From the NCBI GenBank assembly GCA_034509495.1, contig CM067522.1, positions 12,189,023 through 12,253,022 on the forward strand: a stretch of 64,000 nt of DNA, given 5' to 3'. The notes beneath the pieces were generated by a model that worked only from the letters and a program-made list of their open reading frames with translations, was not told the DNA's origin and did not search any database. This stretch comes from Acestrorhynchus altus (taxonomy: Eukaryota; Chordata; Actinopteri; Characiformes; Acestrorhynchidae). Below, in pieces: positions 45,721 to 57,120 of this stretch (positions are counted from its first letter, which is position 1; each line of letters starts with the position of its first letter). The position numbers and the translations under genes are program-made.

Positions 45721-48700
45721 AAGGGGGGTTAGGGTAGGGCAGTGTGATTTGGGCAGGGGCTCCCGTCAATGGTGGGCCGTCTGGAACTTGAATAGAGAGA
45801 GCAGAGAGCCAGGCTGGCCAAACAAAAGCAAGAGAGAGAGAGGAGGAGAATGAATGAGTGAATGGGGCGGCTTGTCACCGTGAGCTAGAGCACGCAAAAT
45901 GGAGCGAAATAGTGAAAGAAAGGAAAAAAAAAAACTTAGAAGAGCAGAGGGCATGTGAGGATTGGCCTGGCCACCTGTCTCTCTCTCCCTCCATCTCCCT
46001 CCATCTCTGCCCCTTCTGTCAATGCAGGGGACCAAAGGTTAGAGTTATGAGGGAGAGTGATTTGCGTTTTAAAAATTTGGTTGTAGTAAAAGCACTGTAT
46101 GTTGGGGTGGGGTGAGGTTGGGTGGGGTGGGTTGAGGTTGTGCTCGGGGGGTACTGGGGTGTTGAACACAAAAACTCTTTGTTGGTGGCTTGAAAAACAG
46201 CTGTGGTTAAAAAGAACAGTACTGAGAATCACTTAAGCCACAGTCATCAGCGGGTTGTGTATCGTTATGTAGCTGCTCGAAGCTTCAGTTTGGTACTTAC
46301 ACTCTCCTCTGAGGTTCTCCACTTTAGAATCGGTGTAGAATCGGTGTAGAACTGTTGCGTTTACAAAAATAAACTATGCACACAAAGTGCATCAGGGAAC
46401 CAAAAAGTGGTATTTCTAGGGCCCCTGTGAGGCTCGGGTTGCTTTTTGAAACTGGATATACACTCTTAAATGTAAAAAAAAAAAAAAGGTTCCTGGCTTT
46501 GATATATGGTTCAGGAAAAACCTTTAAATCTGGACTGTGCACCACAGCCCTGTTGTGACATTTGACTTGTCCTACTAGAAAGCTATATTCTACACAAATG
46601 CAGTTCTACTAGGGAAAGTGGGCTCCATGACTCTAAACAATAGTGGAACCATTTAGTGCTTTATATATTTTATAATGTACATTTTTGCAATTTATTACCA
46701 GGTTTTTTTTGGTGTTTTAGTACAAAAACAAACTATGAGACCTTCCTAAACTACACATTTGAGGCCTCTCAAGTCAAAAGATTTGTGTCGCTGCTGTCCA
46801 TGTATCTGCATGTTTAATTTTCTCTGTGGTTTGTACCTTGTAGCTTCTCTTTATACTGTGCATATGGTTCTGAAAAAGCAGACAAATAGAAATGCTCTAA
46901 ATCTTTATTTTTGTGCCACGTTTTTCACTGGACAGGAATATAGGTTCCCAAATGATCTGCAGCCTGGATATATAGTTCAGGAAGAGTCTTTCAATCAGCA
47001 CTGTCCAAAGTGGGGCCCAACAGAAAGTGAAAGTATAAGCTTAAGAAAGTATAAGAATGTAAAAGGCACTTAAATATAGGGACATGGTATTGGTTAAAAA
47101 TGGTTCATCAAGGGTTATTTACTAAAAGCAAGGGCTGTATCAACTCCAAGAACATTTGGAATTCTTATATGGTTCTTTGTCTGGTTAAGGGCTTCTTCAC
47201 ATTGGTGGAAATTCTGAGAGTTCTGCATAGAACGTCTTCTAAAAAGGGTTTTATATACAGCCAGATATATCTCCATCATTGCAACAACTGAAAGATCTCT
47301 TTTCGCTTAAAGTATCTAGAACCTTAATGTTATGTTGACAGTTTTTTGTGGTCCTTCAGGGGCATTGTTCCAAAGAACCCTTTGCAGCACCTGTGTTGTC
47401 TAAGATTGATAGTCTGTACAGCTTTGTTATTGCTTTTCCCAGGTATAAAGGTACACAAAAAACGTAAGATTCCAGGAAGTGTTTCATGGGACATTTCACA
47501 AACTGTCTTTCTCAAACATTGATCAGGAGTGAGTCATGGCAATCTTTTTTCAAATCTCACCCACCGCAAGACAAGCAAAGAAACGAAGGCCTGTACTGGT
47601 TAGGCAGGTGTTATACAGACTCCATTTGGGTGTGAAACATGTTATAAGAACTCTTCAGTAGCTCTGCTGTAGTTATATTTCTATATAACACTCCCTGGTA
47701 TTAAATAAAAAAATATACTCCTTTATGCCCCTAATAACACATTAAAGTAGTATCATTTGGATGTAAGGCTTTCATCAATGCATACATTTGGAAAGTACTA
47801 ATAAAGCTTAAATATTACAACTGAAATAGTCCTGACTTTGCAATTCTGTAAACAATATAAAGATTGTTCACTGTCTTACTATAAAAATTTTCACTGTCAA
47901 GTCAACCAAAATGTGTCACCAGTTCAAGTTCACAGAGAAGAACATCGTTTTTGGACTGGTGTTCTTAGTCTTCCTTGTTGCCTCAGATAAGTACATAGTA
48001 TAACAAACACAAGTTTGAAATGGCCAGAGAAACACACTAGTGAGATATTAGTGCTATGGCCCATCAACACAATGAAGTTATAGTTGAGAAAAATGTAAAA
48101 AAAAACAACAACAAAAGAATCTATCTTTGCTCCACAGTTGATCAGTTAATAGAGAATTAATAGAAGTCAATGAAAGTCATTCAGCACTTTAAGCTCCACT
48201 GTTAAGCAAAAGCTGCTAATAGCAGGCACCAATCTAGATTGATCTACTGTGTTAAAGTGTACGTGTGAAACAGTGTAAGTGAGATAAATGTATACATCTG
48301 TGTTAAATTAGATGAGTATCTTACTCCACAGTCTGAGTCTAAACAAAGGCCCCACACACTTACCGAACTCATAGTTCTCTTAAAAATGCAGAATTTAATA
48401 TTTAAAATGCTTTTGTACAAAGATACAAAATACAGCATGTAATATCTTTCAAATATGACCACATATAACATTTAAAACATTAAAAAAAAGACCTGCTAAA
48501 CAGATATAAAACAATAACAACAACAAGAGATCAATTCACAAAAGCATGACAATGAGAAACCAGTGGTTTGGTCTCTTTTCTGAACTTCTCTTTGAAGAAA
48601 ATACGATTTCAAAAGTTGGTCCAATAAAATCACAGTCATTTGACATTTATCTCAACCAAAGTAGGTATTTTTACTCTCATGTCATAAATGTTATGGCATT

Positions 48701-49920
48701 ATCAAGTAAAGACTTGTGCATTGTGTAACGGCTTGTTACACTGATTTTACCATGTAACATCCCCCTTAAAAAGAGGAGGATGGGACTTCTATGAGGAAGT
48801 GCTCCAAGATTTTCTGAACACTTTACTTGAATGTTCACCCACAAAGTTTTTCAGTGTCAATTTTGCATGAGCATTAAACATGTTGGTAGACTTGTCGGTG
48901 GCAACAGTGTTTGACATCATGCATGGAGGAACATCAAGTAAAGAGCTTTTACAAAAATCGAAAAAACAAAAACAAGCAAATAAAAAAAATGAAAACAAAT
49001 AAAAAAACAACATCTTACAGACATTGAAATGCCTTTGCAGAAAGTGAGAGAAGTCTAACCTACAATGGAGCTTCCATACAATATGATATTTTTTTTCCAT
49101 TTAGAAAAAATAGTATCTTTAAAAGTTGGTTTGACACCAACTGTTCATAAAACAGCCATCAGTGCAATATTTAAAACATTCTCAAGTATAAATGATGCAT
49201 ATTTCTACACTGGCTTTGAATGATACATCATCAGTGTACAATCACGTTTTCCAGCATTGGCAGTGAGACTGGGGAATATAAGCCTATGCAGTGCATTGTA
49301 CAGGCATTTGTAATACATCATGATTGCACTGTGAATTTACTCATCTCCTTTGAACAGGTTGGAACTAATGTGATTTTGAGTAAGCAGCCTGGATGTTACG
49401 ATCACTACAGCCTAAAATAAAAACAGTGACTGGCGTGGTCTTGCAAAAACCAGCCATTGTCTCACAGACAGCTAAAGTGTGACCCACATTCTTGGTTGGC
49501 CTGTTTGTGAGACGTTGGAATGTTTGCTCAGAAAGGTATCATGTTAACATTCTTTTTAAAAGACAATAAAGTTGTTCACATAAACATTTATGGCTGACAA
49601 ATATAACTGACTAACTGACGGTGTTTTCCAAGCTAAGGTTTCCATTTCGAAGCATCCATTTGCAGTGTGCAGCTCGTCAGAAGGCCTGGAACTAATGCAT
49701 ATAGTGCTGGAGATCCTGATTTTTGACTGTGTGAATGTTTTCACACTGAGCTTGAGGTAAGCAACCCTGGCAACGTCATGATAAGAATGCATCGTATACT
49801 TGTTGAATCAGCAAGTAACAGTGTATCTCAGCAACCTCAGATAGAAAGGAGCCTAATACACATGGTAATGTAGAACAATGCCAAATCAACCATGCACTGA
49901 TTATGTTTAGAATATGTAAT
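45720..49920. other. Intergenic, no gene recognised
   Basis: Purine-rich, single-copy-looking sequence to about 46060, then AT-rich DNA with scattered A runs. No credible exon or RNA gene. Part of it may belong to a long nrarp 3' UTR; I found no convincing minus-strand poly(A) signal to mark its end. Confidence 0.5.
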
Positions 49921-49929
49921 AATGGGGTT

Positions 49930-51135
49930 TTTGGCCATCTTTTGACATTTTCGTAAACCCTGCCCTCCCTGCAGTATGCTCAGATGGTCATCTTGGACGA
50001 TCTACAAAACAGATCCTATGGTTTAGTGGCAAACTTCTGCAAACATTGTCTGCAGTCCCTTTAGTAGGTAATCTTGGGTAATCCAAAAAAAAAAAAAAGA
50101 ATCCTGTGGGTTGTTGGCCACCTTCTGACAGTAGTATCTTTAGAAAGTGATCTTGGACATTTGACAATACAGACCCTATGGTTTGTTGGCCATGTTTTGA
50201 TTTTGTACTAAGCCAACATTGTCTGCAGCATCATTCAGTATGTCAAGGATATTCTAGGATGTCTATGGTTTTCTAGACAACCTTCTGATCCTAGGTGTTG
50301 ATGGTAATGCCCTAACATTTCACCCCAACATTATCATTATTTGTACTAATCCATCTCTGTCTGCAGGATCCAGAAGGTTGTCTAGGGCTATTTTCATTGG
50401 TTTGATAGTAATCTGACATTTTACCTCCTTAACACTGAAGATCTTGCTGGTAATCGTGCAACTCTCACATCCTTCTGTTACATATCTAGACCCTGTGTAC
50501 TTTTGGCCATTGTTTGACATTGTCCTCTCCCAACACTGAAAAATGTTGAATGTTGCCTAGAAAGAGGAACAAGACAATCTGATCTGAAGTGTTTCTGAGG
50601 CTGGAACTGATCTAAAGCACTGCTTGTTTTCAATGAAACAGTTTCCATCAATCCATCTGACAAACCATAGTTTACGGCCGACTGCAGACCCAACACTATT
50701 TTAAGAATTTCCAGGTCTTATGTAGTCTTCGTGGTCTGATGATGTTAACAATATCATAGATATATGATAGCTGGCATTGCCACTGTAGCAGCCCATCACC
50801 GTCTGCAGAATGTTTGGTAGTAAATCCGGAAATCAATCGTGCTCTACGGTTATTGTTACCCATCTCTTCAACCTGTACCAACCCAGCATAATCTGCTGCA
50901 GTTCCCGAAGCTTTGGGTGATGTGGAAAGGTGGACCCTACGGATTGCTGCTAATCATCTGATCAATGGACACTGTACCAACCCAACAGAATGTAAAGTAT
51001 CTTCAGAAGTACGGTCATATTCTTGGGTAATCTCCAATATCGCCCTTGTAGTTTGGCGGCACGCTGTACCAACCCAACACTGTGCAGTATCTTCAGAAGG
51101 TGGGCAATCTGTCAAAAGAGAGTCTTGATTGTTGG
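49930..51135. repeat. Degenerate tandem array, period near 95 bp, 3' of nrarp
   Basis: The phrase (C)CAACACTGTCTGCAGTATCT and its variants recurs near 50041, 50214, 50361, 50430, 50529, 50688, 50802, 50881, 50980 and 51072. CTGTACCAACCC starts at 50873, 50972 and 51064 (99 and 92 bp apart). A second shared phrase (TATGGTTTGTTGGCCAT..TTTGACAT) recurs at about 49935, 50030, 50115, 50185 and 50510. Units are heavily diverged. The array starts about 130 bp past the nrarp stop, so it probably lies in or next to its 3' UTR. I recognise no known repeat family and no nrarp poly(A) signal within it. Confidence 0.7.
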
Positions 51136-51219
51136 CCAGAAGTTAAGATTGGACCAAGCCATCACCATCACCACAAAAGTCTTCTGGAGCAGCCCAGCCG
51201 ACACCCTCTCACTCCTCTC

Positions 51220-51835
51220 ACTTTGGCACACCGGTGGTCCGGCCCCCAGGGGTCCCGGCGCGGTCAGAGCGCGCTGGATGAGTACTTGGCCCTGGTGATG
51301 AGGTAGAGCGCGATGTCCTGGTGCCCCCCGAAGGCTGCGATGTGCAGCGCGCTCCAGCCGTCCCGGTTCGCCAGGCGCACGTCTGCGCCGAACTTCACCA
51401 GCAGTTTGACGAGCTCCAGATTGCCGTCGATGACGGACTGGTGCAGGGCCGTCTGACCCTCGGGTCCGAACGAGTTGACGTTGAACTCGCAGCTGCTCAT
51501 GCCCTGCAGCAGCGAGCGCAGCCCCTCCGTGTCGCCTTTGCGCAGCGCCTCCTGGAAGACCCTCTGGCCCGCGTCCGCCTGACTCATGCCTGCAGCGGGG
51601 TGGCTGGCTGGCCTTCAGCCTCCTCCTGCTCCTCCACACCACCGCGCTTCGTGCTGGTTACGGAGGGGGGCTTCTGTCAGCCAGGGACCGCGCTGGCTGG
51701 CTGGGTGGGTGGGCGAGGAGGCTGAGGTCCGGGGGGATCAGAGCGCGCTTCGGGACGCGGGCGCTGTTCCTCTCATGCGCGCGCGCGCTCGCGTGCGTCC
51801 TGTCCAGGGTCCGAACTGCTTCAGGTAGAAGAAGG
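51220..51835 (-). promoter_or_regulatory. nrarp: CpG-rich island over nrarp and its 5' region
   Basis: GC and CpG content rise sharply here against an AT-rich surround, from the last nrarp codons through the start codon to a GCGC-rich tract at 51770-51800 (upstream on the minus strand). This is typical of a vertebrate developmental gene promoter. I see no clear TATA box on the minus strand, so the transcription start is probably dispersed in or just beyond the island. Confidence 0.65.
51264..51587 (-). CDS. nrarp: Notch-regulated ankyrin repeat protein (NRARP)
   Basis: Complete 107-residue single-exon gene. NRARP is a Notch target that binds the Notch intracellular domain/RBPJ complex, lowers Notch signalling and can stabilise LEF1. 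The N-terminal helix (QRVFQEALRKGDTEGLRSLL) is followed by the family block CEFNVNSFGPEGQTALHQSV and two ankyrin repeats, about residues 43-72 (LVKLLVKFGADVRLANRDG) and 76-105 (WSALHIAAFGGHQDIALYLI). It ends AKYSSSAL. The Met in MSQADAGQ matches the family start; its context has G at -3. It is about 7 residues shorter than the 114-residue human protein because the segment after MSQA is reduced. I cannot tell whether it is nrarpa or nrarpb. The gene faces hectd4 tail to tail. Confidence 0.95.
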   Translation of the reverse strand: MSQADAGQRVFQEALRKGDTEGLRSLLQGMSSCEFNVNSFGPEGQTALHQSVIDGNLELVKLLVKFGADVRLANRDGWSALHIAAFGGHQDIALYLITRAKYSSSAL

Positions 51836-51894
51836 AGAGTTAGAGGTAGAGCTGGGGTGGTCTCCAGACTAGGTCTGTGGAGCTTTGTTTGAAG

Positions 51895-51898
<4 letters not shown>

Positions 51899-51943
<45 letters not shown>

Positions 51944-51960
51944 GTGTGTGTGTGTGTGTG
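51899..51960. repeat. GA then GT microsatellite upstream of nrarp
   Basis: About 21 GA units run into a GT tract, some 310-370 bp upstream of the nrarp start codon, between the CpG island and the candidate CSL site. A further GT patch lies at 52032-52050. Confidence 0.95.
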
Positions 51961-51998
51961 TTACAGAGTGTGTGTGCGTGTGTGTGCTACCTTGGTGG

Positions 51999-52006
51999 TT
52001 CCCACG
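51999..52006 (-). promoter_or_regulatory. nrarp: Candidate RBPJ/CSL (Notch) binding site upstream of nrarp
   Basis: The minus strand reads CGTGGGAA, a perfect CSL core, about 412 bp upstream of the nrarp ATG. The gene is a direct Notch target in other vertebrates, which makes the site plausible. No correctly oriented partner at 15-17 bp (SPS pair) is visible. An exact 8-mer is expected about twice by chance in 64 kb, and a second copy does occur at 58648-58655. Confidence 0.4.
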
Positions 52007-52249
52007 AGCTGCTGTTGACCACTGGGAGCTGCAGTGTGTGTGTGTGTGTGCTCAGAGCTGTGCTCCACCTCCAGTCTACTCAGCTCCTCTCAATAACAAT
52101 GGGCAGCAATAAAGGGGCGTGGCCTTCAGGGCCACAGAGAACCAAAATGTATAAAAGATAACATTTAAAAAAATAAATGAACTATTAAAGTGAAGCCTAA
52201 TTACACTTTATCTGAATGGAATAGTAATTATACTCATTTGACCCACTGT

Positions 52250-52445
52250 GTTGTGCACACAAGAATTACGCCTCACTAGAGAACTCACACACAAGTGAGC
52301 AACTGTGCCCGGAGTGGTGGGCAGCCCTATTCTCAGCATCCAGGCAGAAGCTGGGGAGTTCAGTGCCTTGCTCAAGAGCACTTCAGTAATGTCCTGCCAG
52401 TTCAGGGATTTGAACCGGCAACCCTACACTCACAAGGTTGGTTCC
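52250..52445. repeat. Interspersed repeat, family B copy 3
   Basis: CTGTGCCCGGAGTGGTGGGC, AGTGCCTTGCTCAAGAGCAC and CAGGGATTTGAACCGGCAAC are the fullest example of this family here. Confidence 0.7.
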
Positions 52446-52539
52446 ATAATCACCATGCCACAGCTGCTCCTCAAAGGGGCTCAGAAACCTGGGTTAGAGT
52501 TCTGGTCAATTTCAGGGGTAGAGACCAAGCAAGGCTCCA

Positions 52540-52735
52540 GGAGGCTCAGCGGTCTAATGCGATGTGATCTGTGGGTCACAGATTTGAATCCCGGCTGTTC
52601 GGCAGCCGGAGTACGAGAGAGTGAAATCAGCCATGCTCTTTGGGTGGATAGATGGTGATCTCTCCACATCACTACTAGAGCGATGCTGGCAGGCACAGGC
52701 ACCGACAGCTGTTGTACCTGCACTTCTCTTTGAGT
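52540..52735 (+). mobile_element. tRNA-derived SINE, family S copy 3
   Basis: A box GGCTCAGCGGTCTAATGC and B box AGATTTGAATCCC, then GGCAGCCGGAGTACGAGAG and GTGGATAGATGGTGATC. Best-preserved tRNA head of the family in this window. Confidence 0.75.
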
Positions 52736-52779
52736 GTGTTCGCTGCCCAGCAAAGATTCAATGGCACTGGTTTGGAGAA

Positions 52780-53060
52780 CATGTTAAAAAGTCAGATTAA
52801 TTGTGCAATGTTTCTTTAGACTGATGACACCAAGTTTAATGTAGAGAGTGTAGAGAAGGAAAATAAGGAATTATGATCTGAAGTATTATCTGTTAAACAT
52901 GGTGAAGGACATGCTATGGTATGGCAATGTATGGCTGTCTGAGGAACTGGTTCACTTGGGTATAATGATATGATTGTTGCTAGAAGTAGCAGGAGGAATT
53001 ATGGAGTATGAAACTAGACTGTCTGCTTAGATTCTGTCAAATGTAGTAAAACTGATTCTC
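52780..53060 (+). mobile_element. Tc1-like remnant, family Tc1-e copy 1
   Basis: Translation gives TDDTKFNVESVEKENKEL, a stop, then VKHGEGHAMVW, matching the Tc1 block W(S/T)DETKFN...KHGGGSVMVWGC. The same order recurs at 54500-54870, confirming a mobile family. Stops throughout. Confidence 0.75.
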
Positions 53061-53149
53061 AAAAAATCTGCAAATTTTTAAATGACCTACTAGAATTATA
53101 ATATTATGTATATGTACGTTTGTCAAATTACTTTTGACCCTGTGAAATT

Positions 53150-53265
53150 TGCCCAATGATGCAATGGCGGCAGTACAAAAAGAGGTGGTGGCTGGTTTCA
53201 CAGGAATCGGACGGGGCATGTGCTTGTCTTCACCCTCCTAGTATAGGGAGCATGATATGTGATAG
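53150..53265 (+). mobile_element. SINE family S copy 4 (3' part only)
   Basis: AAAAAGAGGTGGTGGCTGGTTTCACAGGAATCGG...GCATGTGCTTGTCTTCACCC matches the tail half of the 26160 copy. Confidence 0.6.
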
Positions 53266-53759
53266 GGGGAGGAGAGTCCTGACAGGGTTGGGTTGGGTTC
53301 AGCAAGGGGAGCAGTTTGGACAGGGAAGGGGCATGTGCTTTATATATACAAGAGAAAGGAAGACCTTTTCTTTGCCATGAAAAGTTGAGGCAGTTGAGTT
53401 GTAATTGAGGAGAGGAGGGGCTTGAGAATGGTCCTTCTCCCAAATGTTAGTTATTTCATAATTCCATTTTTGCACCCAAGCCTAAAAAGCAGAAAAGTTA
53501 ATGTTTGATATTTTAATGATGTCTTGAGGTCTACATGTGTTAACAGTCAATGTTGTACTTCTTATAAACTCTTTTATTTTAAAAGGAATTATGTATTAAG
53601 ACATATTTAATTAAGGTCCCGGAACAAAATAAAGCACCTTGCTCCAGCAGATGGTGTTGTACAAAGAGCACCAGGCTGTAAACGCCTGCGGGGTGTGTGA
53701 CAGGATTCATAGATTTAGAGGAGGTGGTAAAATGCAATGAATGTTTCATTTGATGTGTG

Positions 53760-54870
53760 GAAAATGGGTCCCAAATCAGACGTTAATGAATGACAAAAAG
53801 GAGTGACAGCATTTAAGCATGCCCAAGGCCATAGTGTGAAGGAAGTAGCTGAATTTGAAAATGTATTGTAGAATATGGTAAAAAGGTCTACCAGCAGTGG
53901 CAAAAATCCCAGTCTACAGCAAGTTCCCATCAGAATTGTGGGTAAAAGAAGAAACTGACCGACTGGGCTGTTTCACAATCTTGTAGCAATCTTCTAGGAC
54001 TTCTACATCATTGGCTGGAGCCTGACTTACTACCACCTTTAACATGCAAGGTACTAATTTTTGGTCTGGTTAGCTTAGTCCAACTAGTTGCTTTTAGTTG
54101 AACAAAAATGTAACATGAACAATTTATGAATTACAGGCATTTTATTTTTCTTTACATTGTCCCTCCATTTCCACAGGCAGAAATATAATTGGACAATTTA
54201 TTGAAAAGCACTTTTATGGACAGTTGTGGTGTAACCAACAAATTAACTCCAGACTTAACAAAAGTCTGGAGTTTATTCCACACGTTTAATTTCTATTTGG
54301 TAGCTGTTGATGTGAATGGCTTTCATCAACCTGAAGAAAAAAAAGAAAAGCACATAACAAAAATATATCTCTGGAAAAGTTAGGCACATGATTGTTAAAC
54401 ACTACAATTAAAAGATGCCATCATGAAGGGGATACAGAGGGTTTACTTAAAGATGTGAACAGCTGGTAACAATCAACAGAAAAGCCAGATTAGACTGATG
54501 GAATACATCTTAAAAAGCCTGATTAATTCTGCAAAAAAGAGTCTTTATATTGGTGACACCAAGTTTAATTTGAGTATAGAGAAGGGAAATAAGGGTTTGT
54601 GGTCTGAATTATTATCTTTTAAACATGGTGAAGGAAGTGTTATGGGTACGTGTGGCTGACAGATGAACTGTTTCACTGATAATTTGACAGTTGCAGAATG
54701 AGTTCTGGAGTATGGGACTAAACTGCTCAGACTCTATCAAATGTGGTAAAATGGATTCACAGTACAGGAGCAGAGGATCTGCATCTATGTTTTTTACTTG
54801 TTAAAATTATGTTCTAATCATATGTACATGTACAGTATGTTCATCTGCTTTGATTTGACCCTGTGAAATT
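53760..54870 (+). mobile_element. Tc1-like relic, family Tc1-e copy 2, with an insertion
   Basis: The left part reads like a Tc1 N-terminal helix-turn-helix (AFKHAQGHSVKEVAEFENV...); the right part (54480-54800) gives NRKARLD, DTKFNLSIEKGNKGLWSEL and FKHGEGSVM. About 350 bp between them, including the hairpin at 54245-54273, has no counterpart in a usual Tc1 transposase. Many stops; inactive. Confidence 0.65.
54245..54273. other. Perfect 12-bp hairpin
   Basis: AACTCCAGACTT, loop AACAA, then AAGTCTGGAGTT. It lies between the two halves of a Tc1 relic. It is too short for a microRNA precursor. Confidence 0.7.
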
Positions 54871-56720
54871 GTGGGCTGTTCCTCTAAAATGGTTAAATGG
54901 TTTGACTTAACGGTTATGATATCACATAGCTGAGCTTATAATGTACAATAATGAAGAGAAAACAGTTTATTAAGCGCATATTGCAGCCCAAAGGGCCCCA
55001 AGCTTGAGAACATTTAAGGATTTGGACTTTTAATATTTAAAAATGGAACAAAAAACTCTGATTCCAGGTTAAAAGGAGCAAATTATTGTAAGCCATTTAG
55101 CTTTTTGGACATGCATTTATGTTTTCTGGAATTTCATTGAATTCATTCATATACGCCTATTTCTTATTAACTGTCTCTTTTTGAAAGGACTAAATTAGAG
55201 GTTTAATAGCCTGCAGAGAGTGAGCACAGTGGACTAGACCACATCACATGTTTTACCAGGATGATCATAAAAATCGAATCAGTACAAGGCTTGTTTGTTT
55301 GTGTATGCATGCCGTGGCAGTAACAAGTTTCAGATCAGTAGCAGAATAAGGGTTTGAAGTCCAAAGCTTTGCACAGTGGATGAGTTTTGATAAGAGTGGC
55401 TGGTTTCTCAACACCCATTGGGTTGTGTGAAGAACAGTTGCACAGGGGTTATTGCTCCATTTCTGTATGAGATTTTGCAGGTTCCACGTTTCCCTACACA
55501 CCCACTTCCCCTTTTATGTTCATGGTTTCAGCTATAGAAAACAAAAATAAGAAGAAAATACAAGCTTCCCTTTTAGAGGCAACTCTCCGACCTGTCTGAG
55601 AAAACTGCAGCCGTAATGTTTGTTTAGCAGCAAGTCCATTTGTTTAGTGTGTTGGTGGCAAATGGGAGAGCAAGTCGCTGGCCACGTTTTTTGGCAACAG
55701 TGGGAGCTCTCATAAAGTGACACAGAATCCAGCGTCGCCATGGGAACTGGGCTAATGCACGCTGGGTTTGTTTCGGCCTGTAGACTCAATTTGGCACAAT
55801 GAAAAAACTCTAAGTAGGCTAGTGGATGAGTTAAAGTGGCAACTGCTTCATCCATGCACTGCAAAGCAACACATACAGACTTAAAACCTAAAGATGAGAA
55901 TTTCATTAGAAACTGTCTTTGCTCACTTCTTCTAAAAGTTTAAATCAAGGAGATGCCAACCTCATACATGACCACAGTGGAATGTCCCTCCAGGGCCTTG
56001 GTACAGCATAAACAACATGGCCTGTGTTTATAGGACCACCAATACAGGTTGGAAAGATATAGGCGACATAGAGTGTAATACCATGCCAAAGCAAGCAGTT
56101 CTGAACTTCATTGAAAGAATTTGAAAGTGGAATTATTAAAGGGACCTCAGTGAGTTTCCTCATTTTTACAGAACAAGAAGTTTAGAAAAATATGTAAATG
56201 CACCTGGAGTTTCAGTCTTTCCAACTGTGTGCTTTTCCCCCCAAAACAGTTGATTTACGCAAGCTAAGCTGCACAAACAGTTCGGAATGCATTGTTTTGT
56301 GATGTCACAAAACCAACTCATTTACATATATCCACCTATTCATCCTACAACAGTTAAGCCCTGCCCATTCGAAGGAGTTTCTGATCCCAGATTGCTTTCT
56401 GAATGAGGCACAATGTAGGGCGCAACAACAGAGGTCATTTACATAAATCAGTCTTAAAGGTACAGTAACAAAAACAACTTGTATCATTTGAAGAGGTCAA
56501 GATGGGTTGTGCAAAAAAAATGATTTTTCACAGTGAATAATAAATCCTAAACAAATTATTTTACAAGATTACAGAGCATTAGGGGGGGAAAACAAGTGTA
56601 TCTAGATATCTATATAGCAAAAAGGATCATAATTTGATTCAAAAAGGTAAAAGTCATGTAAATTCACTGATACTCTGACATCACAAACACAAACCTTTCC
56701 ACACACTATGCACAACATGA
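54871..56720. other. Intergenic, no gene; candidate conserved stretch at 55560-55870
   Basis: Mostly AT-rich unique-looking sequence. 55560-55870 is GC-balanced, free of repeats seen elsewhere here and lacks coding character, so it is a candidate non-coding element only. Confidence 0.35.
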
Positions 56721-56729
56721 TCAAACTTT

Positions 56730-57120
56730 TGTAGACACTGCTCCTAATGAATGCAATTATATAAGTTCCACCCCTTGCTGACAAAAATATGCAAATGCAC
56801 ACAGCTTGTCTGATCCCTATAAAGCAATATTTCCAATAGGATCGTACTCCTTGAACTTACTGCCATCATGCCAGACATGAGCTAGAGGGTTAAAGAGGCC
56901 CCCAGAACTGAGATGTGGAGCAGTGGAACTGTGTTCTGTGGAAAGGTGGTTCTCCATCCATTACTTTTGGAATGAGTTTGGCAGTTGGAGAGGATCATCC
57001 TACATCCTGACCCTCACACAATGCTCTTGTCACTGAATGCAATCAAATCCTCACAGCAATGTTCCAAATGTAGTAGAAATCTTCCAGAAAGCCTACTTAG
57101 GAGTTATTCCCACACTGTAT
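56730..57120 (+). mobile_element. Tc1-derived MITE-like relic, family Tc1-d copy 2
   Basis: GAGCAGTGGAACTGTGTTCT, GGAATGAGTTTGGCAG and CACACAATGCTCTTGTC followed by ACTGAATGCAATCAAATCCT are in the order of a fish Tc1 transposase with the middle deleted. A minus-strand sister is at 59050-59265. Confidence 0.7.

Noticed and set aside
51112..51642. 176-codon minus-strand open frame overlapping nrarp
   Set aside because: A GC-rich shadow in another frame; the nrarp frame carries the conserved ankyrin protein.
52150..52157. TATAAAAG as a TATA box
   Set aside because: It is on the + strand, pointing away from nrarp, with no + strand gene downstream.
52540..52620. tRNA gene
   Set aside because: It has A/B-box-like motifs, but the body and multiple truncated copies show it is a SINE head and no cloverleaf closes.
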